Source of the DNA: Eubacterium sp. UBA3782
GTDB lineage: Bacteria; Bacillota; Clostridia; Lachnospirales; Lachnospiraceae
DNA: 11,051 nt
Assembly: GCA_002368795.1 (NCBI GenBank)
Contig: DFFG01000017.1
Location: 11,520 to 22,570 of the forward strand
Direction of reading: 5' to 3'
In this document: positions 1 through 7,392 of the stretch, in pieces
How the letters are laid out: each line of letters opens with the position of its first letter
Position numbering within the stretch: position 1 is the stretch's first letter
Program-made: the position numbers and the translations under genes
Notes under the pieces: generated by a model
What the model saw: only the letters and a program-made list of their open reading frames with translations
What the model was told of the DNA's origin: nothing
Databases searched by the model: none

Positions 1-908
1 TAGGTGCTGCGCAGCTTGTGGGGCGTTATTTTCTTTGTTGTGGTGACCTGGCTGCTGTATTTCTTTACCAGGTTTTCCACTGTTTTTACGTTGATCCGCT
101 TGCGCTGGGAAGAGTAGAAGAGGGCGTGCTCATGGCCGGCCACCGGAGTGATTCCGGATCGGATCTCCAGATAATCATCCAGTGCTTTTTCCACCTCCGG
201 ACCATAGTAAACCATCATTTCATTTCCGCCTTTGCGGAAAACCTTGATCCCGCTGTTGTTGAAGTCGATGTCTTCAACGTCCAGACCAACCAATTCTGAT
301 ACACGGATCCCGGTGCCAAGAAGTAAGGTGATGATGGCGATATCACGGTATTTTGTCTTTTCGTAATAGGCGCGCTGATGAGGATTGATATTATTTTCAC
401 AATTCTCAATATAATCCAGGAGCCTGGCCACCTCATCGGCATCCAGACGAATTATTTCTTTTTCATGAAGCTTTGGCATTTCAACCAGCACAGTGGGATT
501 GTTTTTTATCAGCTCATGTTTATAATAATAAGCGTAGAACGTCCGCAGAGCTGATAATTTCTGTTTGATGCCTCGTTCACCGTTGGATACGTATTCCTCA
601 TTGTCTGCGGGCTTGTAGAGCTTCAGATACTCAATATATTCCTCGATATCAAGTGCAGTGACGCGGTCCAGATCGTCAAGCGTGAATTCCTTGATCGAGC
701 GGTCGCGGTACAAGGGATTTGCCTGCTGCAGGAATTCAAAGAAGATCCGCATGCAGTAAGCATATTTAATGCGTGTATTTGTAGACGTTGTGGTAGATGT
801 ACCTCGGAAAAAATCCTTTGCAAATTCGGGAAGCGTATCGAGAACACCGCGCAGCATGAGTGTGTTGTTCTGATCGCGTAATTCGTGATAAGTTATGCGT
901 TTTTCCAT
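1..908 (-). CDS. Tyrosine recombinase, XerS-like (3' end beyond window)
   Basis: Site-specific tyrosine recombinase. The first 302 codons are present; the C-terminus with the last catalytic His and the Tyr nucleophile lies beyond the left edge. Visible: an N-terminal SAM-like core-binding domain (about residues 25-135) and a catalytic domain (about 150 onward) with Arg202 in GTGIRVSEL, the beta-hairpin Lys226 in FRKGG, and His297/Arg300 in TPHKLR. The spacing, the KYRDIAIITLLL run before the first Arg, and VKTVENLVKKYS before the HxxR box resemble XerS, the single chromosome-dimer resolvase of streptococci and lactococci (about 356 residues, which fits the missing length). The family is clear; XerS function versus element integrase is inference. 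The ATG at 908 opens the frame behind a G-rich stretch (AGGGGG). It has its own promoter and a dif-like palindrome in its leader. Confidence 0.9.
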   Translation of the reverse strand, partial: MEKRITYHELRDQNNTLMLRGVLDTLPEFAKDFFRGTSTTTSTNTRIKYAYCMRIFFEFLQQANPLYRDRSIKEFTLDDLDRVTALDIEEYIEYLKLYKPADNEEYVSNGERGIKQKLSALRTFYAYYYKHELIKNNPTVLVEMPKLHEKEIIRLDADEVARLLDYIENCENNINPHQRAYYEKTKYRDIAIITLLLGTGIRVSELVGLDVEDIDFNNSGIKVFRKGGNEMMVYYGPEVEKALDDYLEIRSGITPVAGHEHALFYSSQRKRINVKTVENLVKKYSSQVTTTKKITPHKLRST

Positions 909-950
909 AATTGAAGATGAACCCCCTGAAAACCCCTTTAAAATAGCCCC

Positions 951-984
951 AACTATTCGAAAAACCTGCGTTTTCCGAATAGTT
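951..984. promoter_or_regulatory. 34-bp inverted repeat, candidate dif-like/core recombination site
   Basis: Two 14-bp arms, AACTATTCGAAAAA (951-964) and TTTTCCGAATAGTT (971-984), pair with one mismatch around a 6-bp centre (965-970). This arm-spacer-arm shape is that of a tyrosine recombinase core site (dif is 11-6-11). It sits about 40 bp upstream of the recombinase start codon and downstream of its predicted transcription start, so it could also serve as an autoregulatory operator or an RNA hairpin. Seen: the palindrome and its position. Inferred: the recombination function. Confidence 0.55.
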
Positions 985-998
985 GTACCGATAAGCTC

Positions 999-1027
999 AC
1001 TATACTCCATTCCAACATAATTGTCAA
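999..1027 (-). promoter_or_regulatory. Sigma-A promoter of the recombinase gene
   Basis: On the minus strand a perfect -35 TTGACA (1022-1027) and a -10 TATAGT (999-1004) are separated by exactly 17 bp. Transcription would start near 992, which puts the 951-984 palindrome inside the 5' leader. Confidence 0.8.
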
Positions 1028-1029
1028 AT

Positions 1030-1062
1030 AAAAAGCATCTGTGCCAAGGCAGATGCTTTTTT
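1030..1062 (-). terminator. Bidirectional intrinsic terminator after the kinase-like gene
   Basis: A perfect 11-bp stem (1031-1041 with 1050-1060) closes an 8-nt loop and has T-rich flanks on both sides. It begins 26 bp past the stop codon of the kinase-like gene and ends transcription from that minus-strand operon. It abuts the -35 box of the recombinase promoter. Confidence 0.85.
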
Positions 1063-1087
1063 CATGTGTTACATATGTTGATTTTAT

Positions 1088-3616
1088 TTAATTCAGCAGA
1101 TCGATTTCATTTCCGAATATCGTGTCCGTTCCTTTTGCTGTATACCGGTTGATCCTGTACCAGGCCGCTGTGGCTGTGTGTGTTTCCATATTGTCGTATA
1201 AATGGATACTTACATAATCCCCATCGATACTGTCGATTTCTGCAATGCCTGGCCGATAGTTTTCGTGCTTTTCGTAATAATCCAGGGCCATCTCACAGAG
1301 TTCGTCATCGGTGTAACCGCTATCAGCTGATGTCGTTACATTGGTTGTTTCCGCTTTACTGCTGATAGCTGCCGTGGTATCGGTGTTAATTTTGATCATT
1401 GATATGAAACGTTTCATATCCTCTTTTGCCGCAGAATTTACATGATCGACTTCATCGTATTCAAAGTAATACAGTGTGCTGCCTATGGCCATATAATAGA
1501 AATCTGCTTCCATGGTCTGGCTTTCATAGGGATACTGCAAAACAATGTGATAAGCCGGATAACCGGAAATCGTCAGCTGCTCCTTCTCTTTCAGCGTATA
1601 CCCTTCTGAATTTGAATATGTGTCTGCAAGATTCATGTAACCATTGTACAGATCGTCATCTGTGTAATCAGCCACAGAATAGCTAAGTGCTTCTGTTGTG
1701 ACAAGTATATACGCCTGATCAAAGACGCCGTATGCATAATATGCCGTGCTGTTTTCTGTATTTGTGCTGCTGTCTGTCAGCCAGTTTGACGGTGCATAAT
1801 ACGTCACGTCTCCAATGGTTACAGCTTCTGTAAACTCTGCAGAGGTGTAAGGCAGTTCATAGGCCGTATCAATCGTGAGCGAATTCATCATTGTCTGGAA
1901 ATCATCAATGATCTTTTGATGATTTTCTTCCGTCCCCATACAATAAAACTGATAGAACTTGTTGGCGCTTCCGATCAGATAACCCTCTCCAATTGTCTTT
2001 TGTCCGTTTTCATCCGCTGAGAAGGAAATATACATACACCGCTGACCGGAAAGCTCTGTGGTTTCTAAGCGCTCAACAGTGAATGCACTCAAATCTTCAT
2101 CCTGCAAAAGCGAATCGATTGCAGTTTCGTATCGATCATCAAGTTCTTCTTCTGTGCAGTTGTCGATATTGTAGTTCGCCGTGTTGACAGTGACTACTAT
2201 AAACGTATTCTCATCCGATGCCATTGGAAAGTAGAAAACCTGCTCATACCCATCACCGCTCTCTTTGCTCGCGCCCCAGTTGCTCGGGTATTTATAAGAA
2301 AACGGTCCGTCTGTCGTTGTTTCTGAGAAAACTCCCGATACATACTTTTCCGTAAGGGTAACGGTGGGAATGATGTTTTTAGAGGACGAAGTCTGCGTAC
2401 CGGCCGAACCGCCATTGTTCGGATTCAGTCCGGAATCTCCCGCAGACTGCCAGATCATATAGCCGCCGATGCCAAGGACTGCGGCAATGATCAGGGCGAT
2501 GATCGTGCGTTTGCTGCCAGATGACTTTGCTGGTTTTCCAGAACCTGAACCCTTGCCGGAGCCGGTGGTTCCTCCTCTGCCCGTTTCGCTGGTTCCGGTA
2601 CCTGCTCCTGCTGCCCTTGTGCCGGACGATGCGCCTTCTCCTGCCCATCCTGCAGATCTGCCTGTGCTTCCTGCCGAACGAAAGCCTCCGTGTGCAGAGC
2701 TGTCACTGCCTGCTGCCTGGGTTCCGCCAGCTGTTCTCTGCGAAGATGCAGAACCATACCCTGCTTCATGCACACTGGATCTGTCATAGGAGGAAGAACC
2801 GCCGTTATAGGATGAATCTGTCCTGCCATAGGAGGACGTATCTCTGCTATAGGAGGAATCCGATCTTCCGTAGGAGGACGTATCTCTGCTATAAGAGGAA
2901 TCCGATCTTCCGTAGGAGGATGTCTCTCTGCTATAGGACGAATCCGATCTTCCATAGGAGGACGCTCCACCGCTGTGGGACGTGCCTGCCCTGCTTCTGG
3001 AATTGTCTGCATAACCTGAGGTTTTTTGACTGTCGGAATAACCATCGTCCAGGCTGTCTTTCAACGCTGTAAGAAACGCTGTGTCAGAACTGTACCGGTC
3101 TGCCGGTTTAAAGGAAAGTGCTTTCAGCAGACAGGAAATCAGACGGATCGAACCAGAGGATGGCGGAGGCACTGTCCTTCCGGTCATCCTGAGGCGGACG
3201 GCTTCTACCCCTTCTTCCGGTGTCGACATCCTGTTTTTCAAAAAGGGAAGGCTGTCATTGTTCAGCTGTTCATAAAGGATCAGTGCAAGGGAATAGATAT
3301 CAGCCGATGCACCGATCTCCTTCCCCCGATACATCTCCGGCGCAGAATAGTCATAAACGCCTTGTTCCAGGCGCTCTTCTGTCGTAAAACGGCTGTCAAA
3401 CTTAGACCGGTCTGGATCTCCAGGGAAAAAGCTGTTATTCTGCACATCATAATAGATATTGTTCGGGCAGATATCCAGATGCAGCATATTTTGCTCATGG
3501 AGCCTTCGAATGGCATTTCCAAGATCACTTCCGAGCTTTACAACAGCTGCTTCCGTCATCGGATAGCGCGAAACATATTCCCGCAGTGGCACTGCGGATG
3601 AGTAAGTCGTTGGCAT
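1088..3616 (-). CDS. Membrane protein with truncated Ser/Thr kinase-like domain and extracellular repeat domains
   Basis: 842 residues. Residues 1-190 match only the C-lobe of a eukaryotic-like kinase: catalytic-loop equivalent HLDICPNN (46-53), YSAPE (90-94), SADIYSLALILYE (104-116) and ADRY (172-175). The N-lobe with its Gly-loop and ATP-binding Lys is absent. In the catalytic loop Arg and Lys are replaced by Leu and Cys, and DFG appears as DPD (67-69), so catalysis is doubtful. A Ser/Gly/Tyr-rich linker with tandem repeats (about 191-370) precedes one membrane span (371-389). Outside are two related domains (about 438-583 and 600-745, each with PSNW near its start) and a C-terminal domain (766-842). 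The start is fixed by AAGGA upstream and an in-frame stop at 3629-3631, so the missing N-lobe is not a start-call error. It follows the 117-residue gene by 21 bp, probably one operon. Role: likely sensor or scaffold pseudokinase partnered with the FHA-ABC transporter (inference). Confidence 0.85.
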   Translation of the reverse strand: MPTTYSSAVPLREYVSRYPMTEAAVVKLGSDLGNAIRRLHEQNMLHLDICPNNIYYDVQNNSFFPGDPDRSKFDSRFTTEERLEQGVYDYSAPEMYRGKEIGASADIYSLALILYEQLNNDSLPFLKNRMSTPEEGVEAVRLRMTGRTVPPPSSGSIRLISCLLKALSFKPADRYSSDTAFLTALKDSLDDGYSDSQKTSGYADNSRSRAGTSHSGGASSYGRSDSSYSRETSSYGRSDSSYSRDTSSYGRSDSSYSRDTSSYGRTDSSYNGGSSSYDRSSVHEAGYGSASSQRTAGGTQAAGSDSSAHGGFRSAGSTGRSAGWAGEGASSGTRAAGAGTGTSETGRGGTTGSGKGSGSGKPAKSSGSKRTIIALIIAAVLGIGGYMIWQSAGDSGLNPNNGGSAGTQTSSSKNIIPTVTLTEKYVSGVFSETTTDGPFSYKYPSNWGASKESGDGYEQVFYFPMASDENTFIVVTVNTANYNIDNCTEEELDDRYETAIDSLLQDEDLSAFTVERLETTELSGQRCMYISFSADENGQKTIGEGYLIGSANKFYQFYCMGTEENHQKIIDDFQTMMNSLTIDTAYELPYTSAEFTEAVTIGDVTYYAPSNWLTDSSTNTENSTAYYAYGVFDQAYILVTTEALSYSVADYTDDDLYNGYMNLADTYSNSEGYTLKEKEQLTISGYPAYHIVLQYPYESQTMEADFYYMAIGSTLYYFEYDEVDHVNSAAKEDMKRFISMIKINTDTTAAISSKAETTNVTTSADSGYTDDELCEMALDYYEKHENYRPGIAEIDSIDGDYVSIHLYDNMETHTATAAWYRINRYTAKGTDTIFGNEIDLLN
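2798..2962 (-). repeat. In-frame 42-bp tandem repeats coding SSYGRSDSSYSR(D/E)T
   Basis: Three near-identical 42-bp units (2921-2962, 2879-2920, 2837-2878) and a shorter diverged fourth (2798-2836) encode a 14-residue unit in the cytoplasmic linker of the kinase-like protein (residues 219-273). The repeats are in frame and protein-coding, so copy number could vary by slippage without breaking the gene. Each full unit has one Thr followed at +3 by Tyr. Confidence 0.9.
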
Positions 3617-3637
3617 AGTTATCGTTCCTTATCGTCG

Positions 3638-3991
3638 TTATCGGATCATGTCATTCAGAAAATTTCTTGCGTGGTACAGGTCAAATGCCGTCCAGTACTT
3701 CTCCGGATCCGGATCATCCGGTACTTCGTCTTTTGCAGAGGAAATGCTGACCCTGATCTTCAGATCTGCGATCTTATTATCGTCATCAACGGCAAACCAA
3801 AGACTGGACTGGACATTTGTTTTTGGATCATCATCCTTATCGTCATAGGTGAGAACGATCGTGCCATTGCCGGCATTGCCATCCTCTCCTGCAGGTGTCC
3901 AATCCAGTTCGGAATTGTCCGCGATATCCATCATGCGCACCGTCACAGATTTTCCCAGATACTCTTCTCTTAGCGTATTCTCATAACTCAT
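3638..3991 (-). CDS. Small acidic protein of unknown function
   Basis: 117 residues; I do not recognise the family. It is strongly acidic, with runs of Asp (DDKDDDP, VDDDNK, PDDPDPEKYW). It has no signal peptide or membrane segment, so it is probably cytoplasmic. The ATG at 3991 is chosen because AAGGAGG lies 8 bp upstream; a longer reading frame starting at 4069 lacks such a site. The gene comes first in the minus-strand operon, 21 bp before the kinase-like gene and divergent from the FHA/ABC genes. That position suggests a regulatory or adaptor partner of the kinase-like protein (inference). Confidence 0.75.
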   Translation of the reverse strand: MSYENTLREEYLGKSVTVRMMDIADNSELDWTPAGEDGNAGNGTIVLTYDDKDDDPKTNVQSSLWFAVDDDNKIADLKIRVSISSAKDEVPDDPDPEKYWTAFDLYHARNFLNDMIR

Positions 3992-4041
3992 CACTATGTC
4001 CTCCTTTTTCCGGCAGAACTGCCTGATGTTGTTACATATCC

Positions 4042-4062
4042 CATATAATCGATAATTATATG
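4042..4062. promoter_or_regulatory. AT-rich palindrome with TATAAT boxes on both strands
   Basis: CATATAAT (4042-4049) and ATTATATG (4055-4062) form a perfect 8-bp inverted repeat with a 5-bp centre. Each arm contains a TATAAT, on opposite strands. The minus-strand copy (4055-4060) is a plausible -10 for the 117-residue gene/kinase operon, although I see no good -35 for it. A dimeric repressor site is the other reading. Confidence 0.4.
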
Positions 4063-4164
4063 ATGCCACGGAAAGAAAATGAATTCTATAGTTATTCTAA
4101 AAGCCAACCTGTTTTTTGCCTTATTCTGCAGACATTATTCTTATCTTTTGCCGCCATGTGTTTA

Positions 4165-4211
4165 TTGCCCACTTCTCTCCGCCGCGGTATAATAATTTTA
4201 TTATATGCGGC
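4165..4211 (+). promoter_or_regulatory. Promoter of the FHA/ABC operon overlapping a palindrome
   Basis: A -35 TTGCCC (4165-4170) and a perfect -10 TATAAT (4188-4193) are 17 bp apart, 90-120 bp upstream of the 156-residue gene. The -10 lies inside an inverted repeat with outer GCCGC/GCGGC (4181-4185, 4207-4211) and inner TATAATAA/TTATTATA (4188-4195, 4198-4205) arms. That is a layout typical of an operator that occludes the promoter. Confidence 0.6.
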
Positions 4212-4282
4212 ATTCTGTCTGTTTTTCCAGAATATAAAGCTGACATTTCCCGCATCTGCGATCTGATGAAAGGACTGGTCAT

Positions 4283-4753
4283 TTGCTCATGCTTCTGAAC
4301 AACGAATTGAATCTGTCTTATCCCGAAAGCTTTCACATCATGGACGAGGAGGAACGAAGCCGTCTGCAATTTATGACAAAGGGTGCCGGCGAGTGCATTG
4401 CCGACCCGGAGAGGCACATGATCCTCTCTGTTGGCTGGCAGACGCTTGGCCTGATGCCCTCTCTCCTGCTGAAAACGGAAGATATCGCTAAAAAAATGTG
4501 TGACAGCATCCGTCGTTCGATGGAGCCCTATGGATATAAAAATGAGGCGCTTCTGTCCCGAAATCTGGACGGTTCTCCTGCCCAGGGCATCCGGTATCAG
4601 TATGCTGCTTCGGAGATCGAAATGACCGGCGAATCCTATGTGGTCAAACACAAACGTACTCTGTATTATTTCCACTGCTATTCCCGCACAGCGCTCGAGG
4701 AAGGGAATGCCGGTATTCTGGACGGGATCCTGGATTCCATCCACTGGTCATGA
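4283..4753 (+). CDS. 156-residue protein resembling the kinase ectodomains
   Basis: No named family recognised. There is no signal peptide or membrane span, so it is probably cytoplasmic. Layout: LNLSYPESF near the N-terminus, a GIRYQY strand at about 110-115, then RTLYYFHCYS and a final amphipathic helix ending ILDSIHW. The order of these elements parallels each extracellular domain of the kinase-like protein (SYKYPSNW, then a Tyr-rich strand, a KFYQFYC-like strand, then an IIDDFQTMMNSL helix), suggesting the same small alpha/beta fold (PsbP/DcrB/Mog1-like; inference). A TTG at 4283 sits 8 bp after AAAGGA and is preferred; ATG at 4289 is the alternative and would remove two residues. It is the first gene of the plus-strand operon, 122 bp before the FHA-ABC gene. 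Confidence 0.75.
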   Translation: MLMLLNNELNLSYPESFHIMDEEERSRLQFMTKGAGECIADPERHMILSVGWQTLGLMPSLLLKTEDIAKKMCDSIRRSMEPYGYKNEALLSRNLDGSPAQGIRYQYAASEIEMTGESYVVKHKRTLYYFHCYSRTALEEGNAGILDGILDSIHWS

Positions 4754-4846
4754 AAAGGCTCCGTGCGATATATGTCGATCTCTTCTTCATGGATAGTTTC
4801 CCTGAAGTACATACAATGAGATTATTTCTAAAAATCTCACTGCTGC

Positions 4847-4860
4847 AGCCTCGTGAGGCT
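4847..4860 (+). promoter_or_regulatory. Small hairpin just upstream of the FHA-ABC ribosome binding site
   Basis: AGCCTC and GAGGCT form a perfect short palindrome (5-bp stem if the loop is CGTG) that ends 4 bp before the GGAG (4865-4868) of the FHA-ABC gene. It may tune translation or stabilise a processed transcript. A second weak stem (GAGATT/AATCTC) lies just upstream, within 4815-4840. Function not shown. Confidence 0.3.
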
Positions 4861-4875
4861 TAATGGAGTAACAAG

Positions 4876-6411
4876 ATGAATGAGACAGTATACTGGAATG
4901 GACCTGCCAGGAGTTGTGATGCTTCGGTCTGCCTGATCCTGCAGGATGGCACGGTAGAATCTCACCCTCTGAATATCCAGACGATAATCGGAAGAGATAA
5001 ACCGGATTCCACTGCAGATATCCGCATCGCCTCCAGCATCGTCTCCAGCCGGCACGGCCAGTTTTATTACGATCCGGCACGCGGCTATATCTACACCGAT
5101 CTGGGAAGTCTGAACGGCACCTTTATCAATGGCTCGCTGTTTGGCAAGGATTCTCCTCTGGGAAATTCATCCTGTGTGCTCAGCCATGGAGATGTCCTCC
5201 GGATCGACCAGAAAAATCTGCATTATGCGCACAAGGATGCCGTGCTGCTGCTCTTCTTTTACAGCACTCAGGCATTTAACTGGAATACCCAGATGATCAC
5301 GGATGATATGGGCGATATCGTGGTCGGCAGGGAGGCCAGAGCTGCCGGAGATATGCGGTTTAATGACGCTGCCATGTCCAGAAAGCACGCAACCTTTCAC
5401 CGCAGTATGAACGGCTGGACAATCGTTGACAACAATTCCACAAATGGCGTCTATGTCAACAACCAGCGGATCACGCAGCCCTGTCCCCTGAAGATCCTGG
5501 ATACAATCCGGATTGCTGATACCACCTTTGTTTTTATGAAGGACCGGCTGCTGTACAACGCAGATGAAGCGATCGCATCCGGCGGAGATCTGGTCATCGA
5601 TATTCAGCGGCGTACCGTGCGCTCTCTGTTCAGCCGTAAGGTCCTGCTCCAGGACATCCGTCTGACGGTCCATCCCGGAGAAATGGTCCTTATCCTTGGC
5701 GGCTCCGGTGCCGGAAAGACCACCTTCATCAACGCCGTCATGGGCTACGAAAAGGCGGAAGGTTCAATCAATGTCGGGGACGTTGACCTTTATCGGGAAT
5801 ATGCCTCCATGCGCAGTGAGATCGGCTTTGTGCCGCAAAAGGATCTCCTGCGGGACGATGATTCGGTCTTTGATACGCTGAATAATGCGGCGGAGCTGAA
5901 AATGCCGAAAGGCACCGACAAGAAACAGCGGCTCCTTCGCATCGACGCCGTAATGGAACAGCTTGGCCTGCAGCGGGAAAAGGATTCACTGGTACGAAAG
6001 CTCAGCGGCGGCCAGAAAAAACGGCTTAGCATTGCAACGGAGTTCATCTCGGATCCAAGCCTCTTTTTCCTGGATGAGCCGGACTCCGGCCTTGACGGCG
6101 TCATGGCACGTTCACTTATGGAAAACCTTCGCGTGATCGCGGATGACGGCAAGATCGTTATGGTGATCACCCACCAGCCTGACCGCGTTGCCGACCTCTT
6201 TGACAAGGTCATCGTTCTCGCCAAAAGTGCGCAGACAAACAGCGGCCGCCTGGCTTTTTACGGGTCGATCCGTGAGGCTATGAACTTTTTTGATACCGAA
6301 TCACTGGAAGGCATCGTCCGCAAGATCAACCGTCCGGATGAGGGCGGCGAAGGGATGAGCGATTACTTTATTGAAAAATACAAGCAATATGCAGAGGGAC
6401 AGCACATATGA
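4876..6411 (+). CDS. FHA-FHA-ABC transporter ATPase (Rv1747-like N-terminal half)
   Basis: 511 residues. Two FHA domains bind phosphothreonine peptides: FHA1 (about 15-115) with GR at 39-40, SSRH at 57-60 and SLNGT at 78-82; FHA2 (about 135-222) with GR at 151-152, SRKH at 168-171 and STNG at 188-191. The key phosphate-contact residues are kept in both. An ABCG/White-type ATPase follows: Walker A GGSGAGKTT (275-283), Q-loop Gln321, signature LSGGQ (376-380), Walker B LFFLDE (396-401) and switch His433. All catalytic motifs are intact. GGAG lies 7 bp before the ATG. It overlaps the permease gene by 4 bp (ATGA), so the two are translationally coupled. In Mycobacterium tuberculosis Rv1747 the same domain order is fused to the permease and its FHA domains are controlled by kinase PknF. 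Here the likely partner is the divergent kinase-like protein (inference). Confidence 0.95.
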   Translation: MNETVYWNGPARSCDASVCLILQDGTVESHPLNIQTIIGRDKPDSTADIRIASSIVSSRHGQFYYDPARGYIYTDLGSLNGTFINGSLFGKDSPLGNSSCVLSHGDVLRIDQKNLHYAHKDAVLLLFFYSTQAFNWNTQMITDDMGDIVVGREARAAGDMRFNDAAMSRKHATFHRSMNGWTIVDNNSTNGVYVNNQRITQPCPLKILDTIRIADTTFVFMKDRLLYNADEAIASGGDLVIDIQRRTVRSLFSRKVLLQDIRLTVHPGEMVLILGGSGAGKTTFINAVMGYEKAEGSINVGDVDLYREYASMRSEIGFVPQKDLLRDDDSVFDTLNNAAELKMPKGTDKKQRLLRIDAVMEQLGLQREKDSLVRKLSGGQKKRLSIATEFISDPSLFFLDEPDSGLDGVMARSLMENLRVIADDGKIVMVITHQPDRVADLFDKVIVLAKSAQTNSGRLAFYGSIREAMNFFDTESLEGIVRKINRPDEGGEGMSDYFIEKYKQYAEGQHI

Positions 6412-7307
6412 ACGCATCCAGATTAAAACAGGTCCGGATCTATATTGGCAAACACTTCCGGGTATTTATGAATGAAAAAGGCTGGTTTATCTTTGTCTTT
6501 GCAGCGATCATCGCGTTTGCCGTATCGTATGTCCAGAATCCGCAGATGTTTGTCTTCAATCTGGCGACACGAAGCGGCTTCCTGACCCTGTGCTTTGCCT
6601 GCACCTATATCGGCATCTTCAATTCGATTCAGACGATCTGCAAAGAGCGTGATATCATCAAAAGGGAACACCGGGCCGGACTGCATATGTCTGCCTACGT
6701 TATTTCCCATGTGATCTGGCAGGGGATCGTGTGCCTGATCGAGGCCGTGATCTTCCTGGGGATCAGTGCGATATTTCTGCATTATCCTCCCTACTCTCTC
6801 CTGCCTGGGCCTTCCCTGCTGTGCTACTTTATTACCTACTTCCTGATCATATTTGCGGCCGATATGCTGGCGCTCATGGTCTCCGCTGTTGTGAAAACAC
6901 CAAACGCAGCCATGACGGTCATGCCATTTCTGCTCATTCTGGAAATAATCTTCTCAGGGGCTCTCTTCCCGCTAAATCCGCCGACAGACAAGATCGCCGG
7001 ACTGACAGTATGCAATTACGGCATGAAGGCTGCCTGCATCTCCGCTGATTATAATCATCTGAAGGATACGGAAAAAGAAAAATTCTCTGTCATTCTGGAG
7101 GATGAACTAAAGGAAGAAGGCTGGCCCGTAGAAAAGAAGGATATCGATACCATTCTCGATGAGCATTATGAAGCCGCCATCAATCCGGCCTATGAGTACA
7201 CAACCGCAAACCTGGTGCGTCAGTGGCTGTTTATGGTGCTCCATTCCGCCGTCTGCGCAGGAATAGCTATTGTATCCCTTGAATTTATTGACAGGGACAG
7301 ACGATAA
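6408..7307 (+). CDS. ABC-2/ABCG-type transporter permease
   Basis: 299 residues with six predicted membrane spans (about 26-43, 57-74, 97-124, 136-162, 168-188, 272-292). It carries the ABCG-family elbow signature before TM3 (KERDIIKREHRAGL, about 79-92) and a loop of about 80 residues between TM5 and TM6 (189-271), the usual ABCG extracellular loop position. It partners with the FHA-ABC ATPase encoded by the gene it overlaps, and two copies of each subunit would make a full transporter. ABCG-type direction is normally export; the substrate cannot be read from the sequence. Its start codon lies inside the stop of the upstream gene (ATGA). A strong terminator follows, so it closes the operon. 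Confidence 0.93.
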   Translation: MNASRLKQVRIYIGKHFRVFMNEKGWFIFVFAAIIAFAVSYVQNPQMFVFNLATRSGFLTLCFACTYIGIFNSIQTICKERDIIKREHRAGLHMSAYVISHVIWQGIVCLIEAVIFLGISAIFLHYPPYSLLPGPSLLCYFITYFLIIFAADMLALMVSAVVKTPNAAMTVMPFLLILEIIFSGALFPLNPPTDKIAGLTVCNYGMKAACISADYNHLKDTEKEKFSVILEDELKEEGWPVEKKDIDTILDEHYEAAINPAYEYTTANLVRQWLFMVLHSAVCAGIAIVSLEFIDRDRR

Positions 7308-7337
7308 CGAAAAACGAAAAAACGAGTAATGCAATAA

Positions 7338-7392
7338 TAAAGATCCCCTTCATATGAGTCTGCGAAAGCTCATGGAAAGGGATCTTTTTATT
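7338..7392 (+). terminator. Intrinsic terminator of the FHA/ABC operon
   Basis: A long stem pairs AAGATCCCCTTCATATGAG (7339-7357 region) with CTCATGGAAAGGGATCTT, with small internal mismatches, and is followed by TTTTTATT. It lies 30 bp after the permease stop codon. Confidence 0.9.

Noticed and set aside
2798..2962. CRISPR-like array appearance of the 42-bp repeats
   Set aside because: The units are contiguous with no unique spacers, and they are in frame within a coding gene.
2469..3601. Several long plus-strand and other minus-strand reading frames across the kinase linker
   Set aside because: They are shadows of the low-complexity, repeat-rich kinase gene, which has a recognisable domain order; none shows a family motif or ribosome binding site.
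5167..5673. 168-codon minus-strand reading frame
   Set aside because: It is antisense to the FHA domains, whose motifs are clear on the plus strand.
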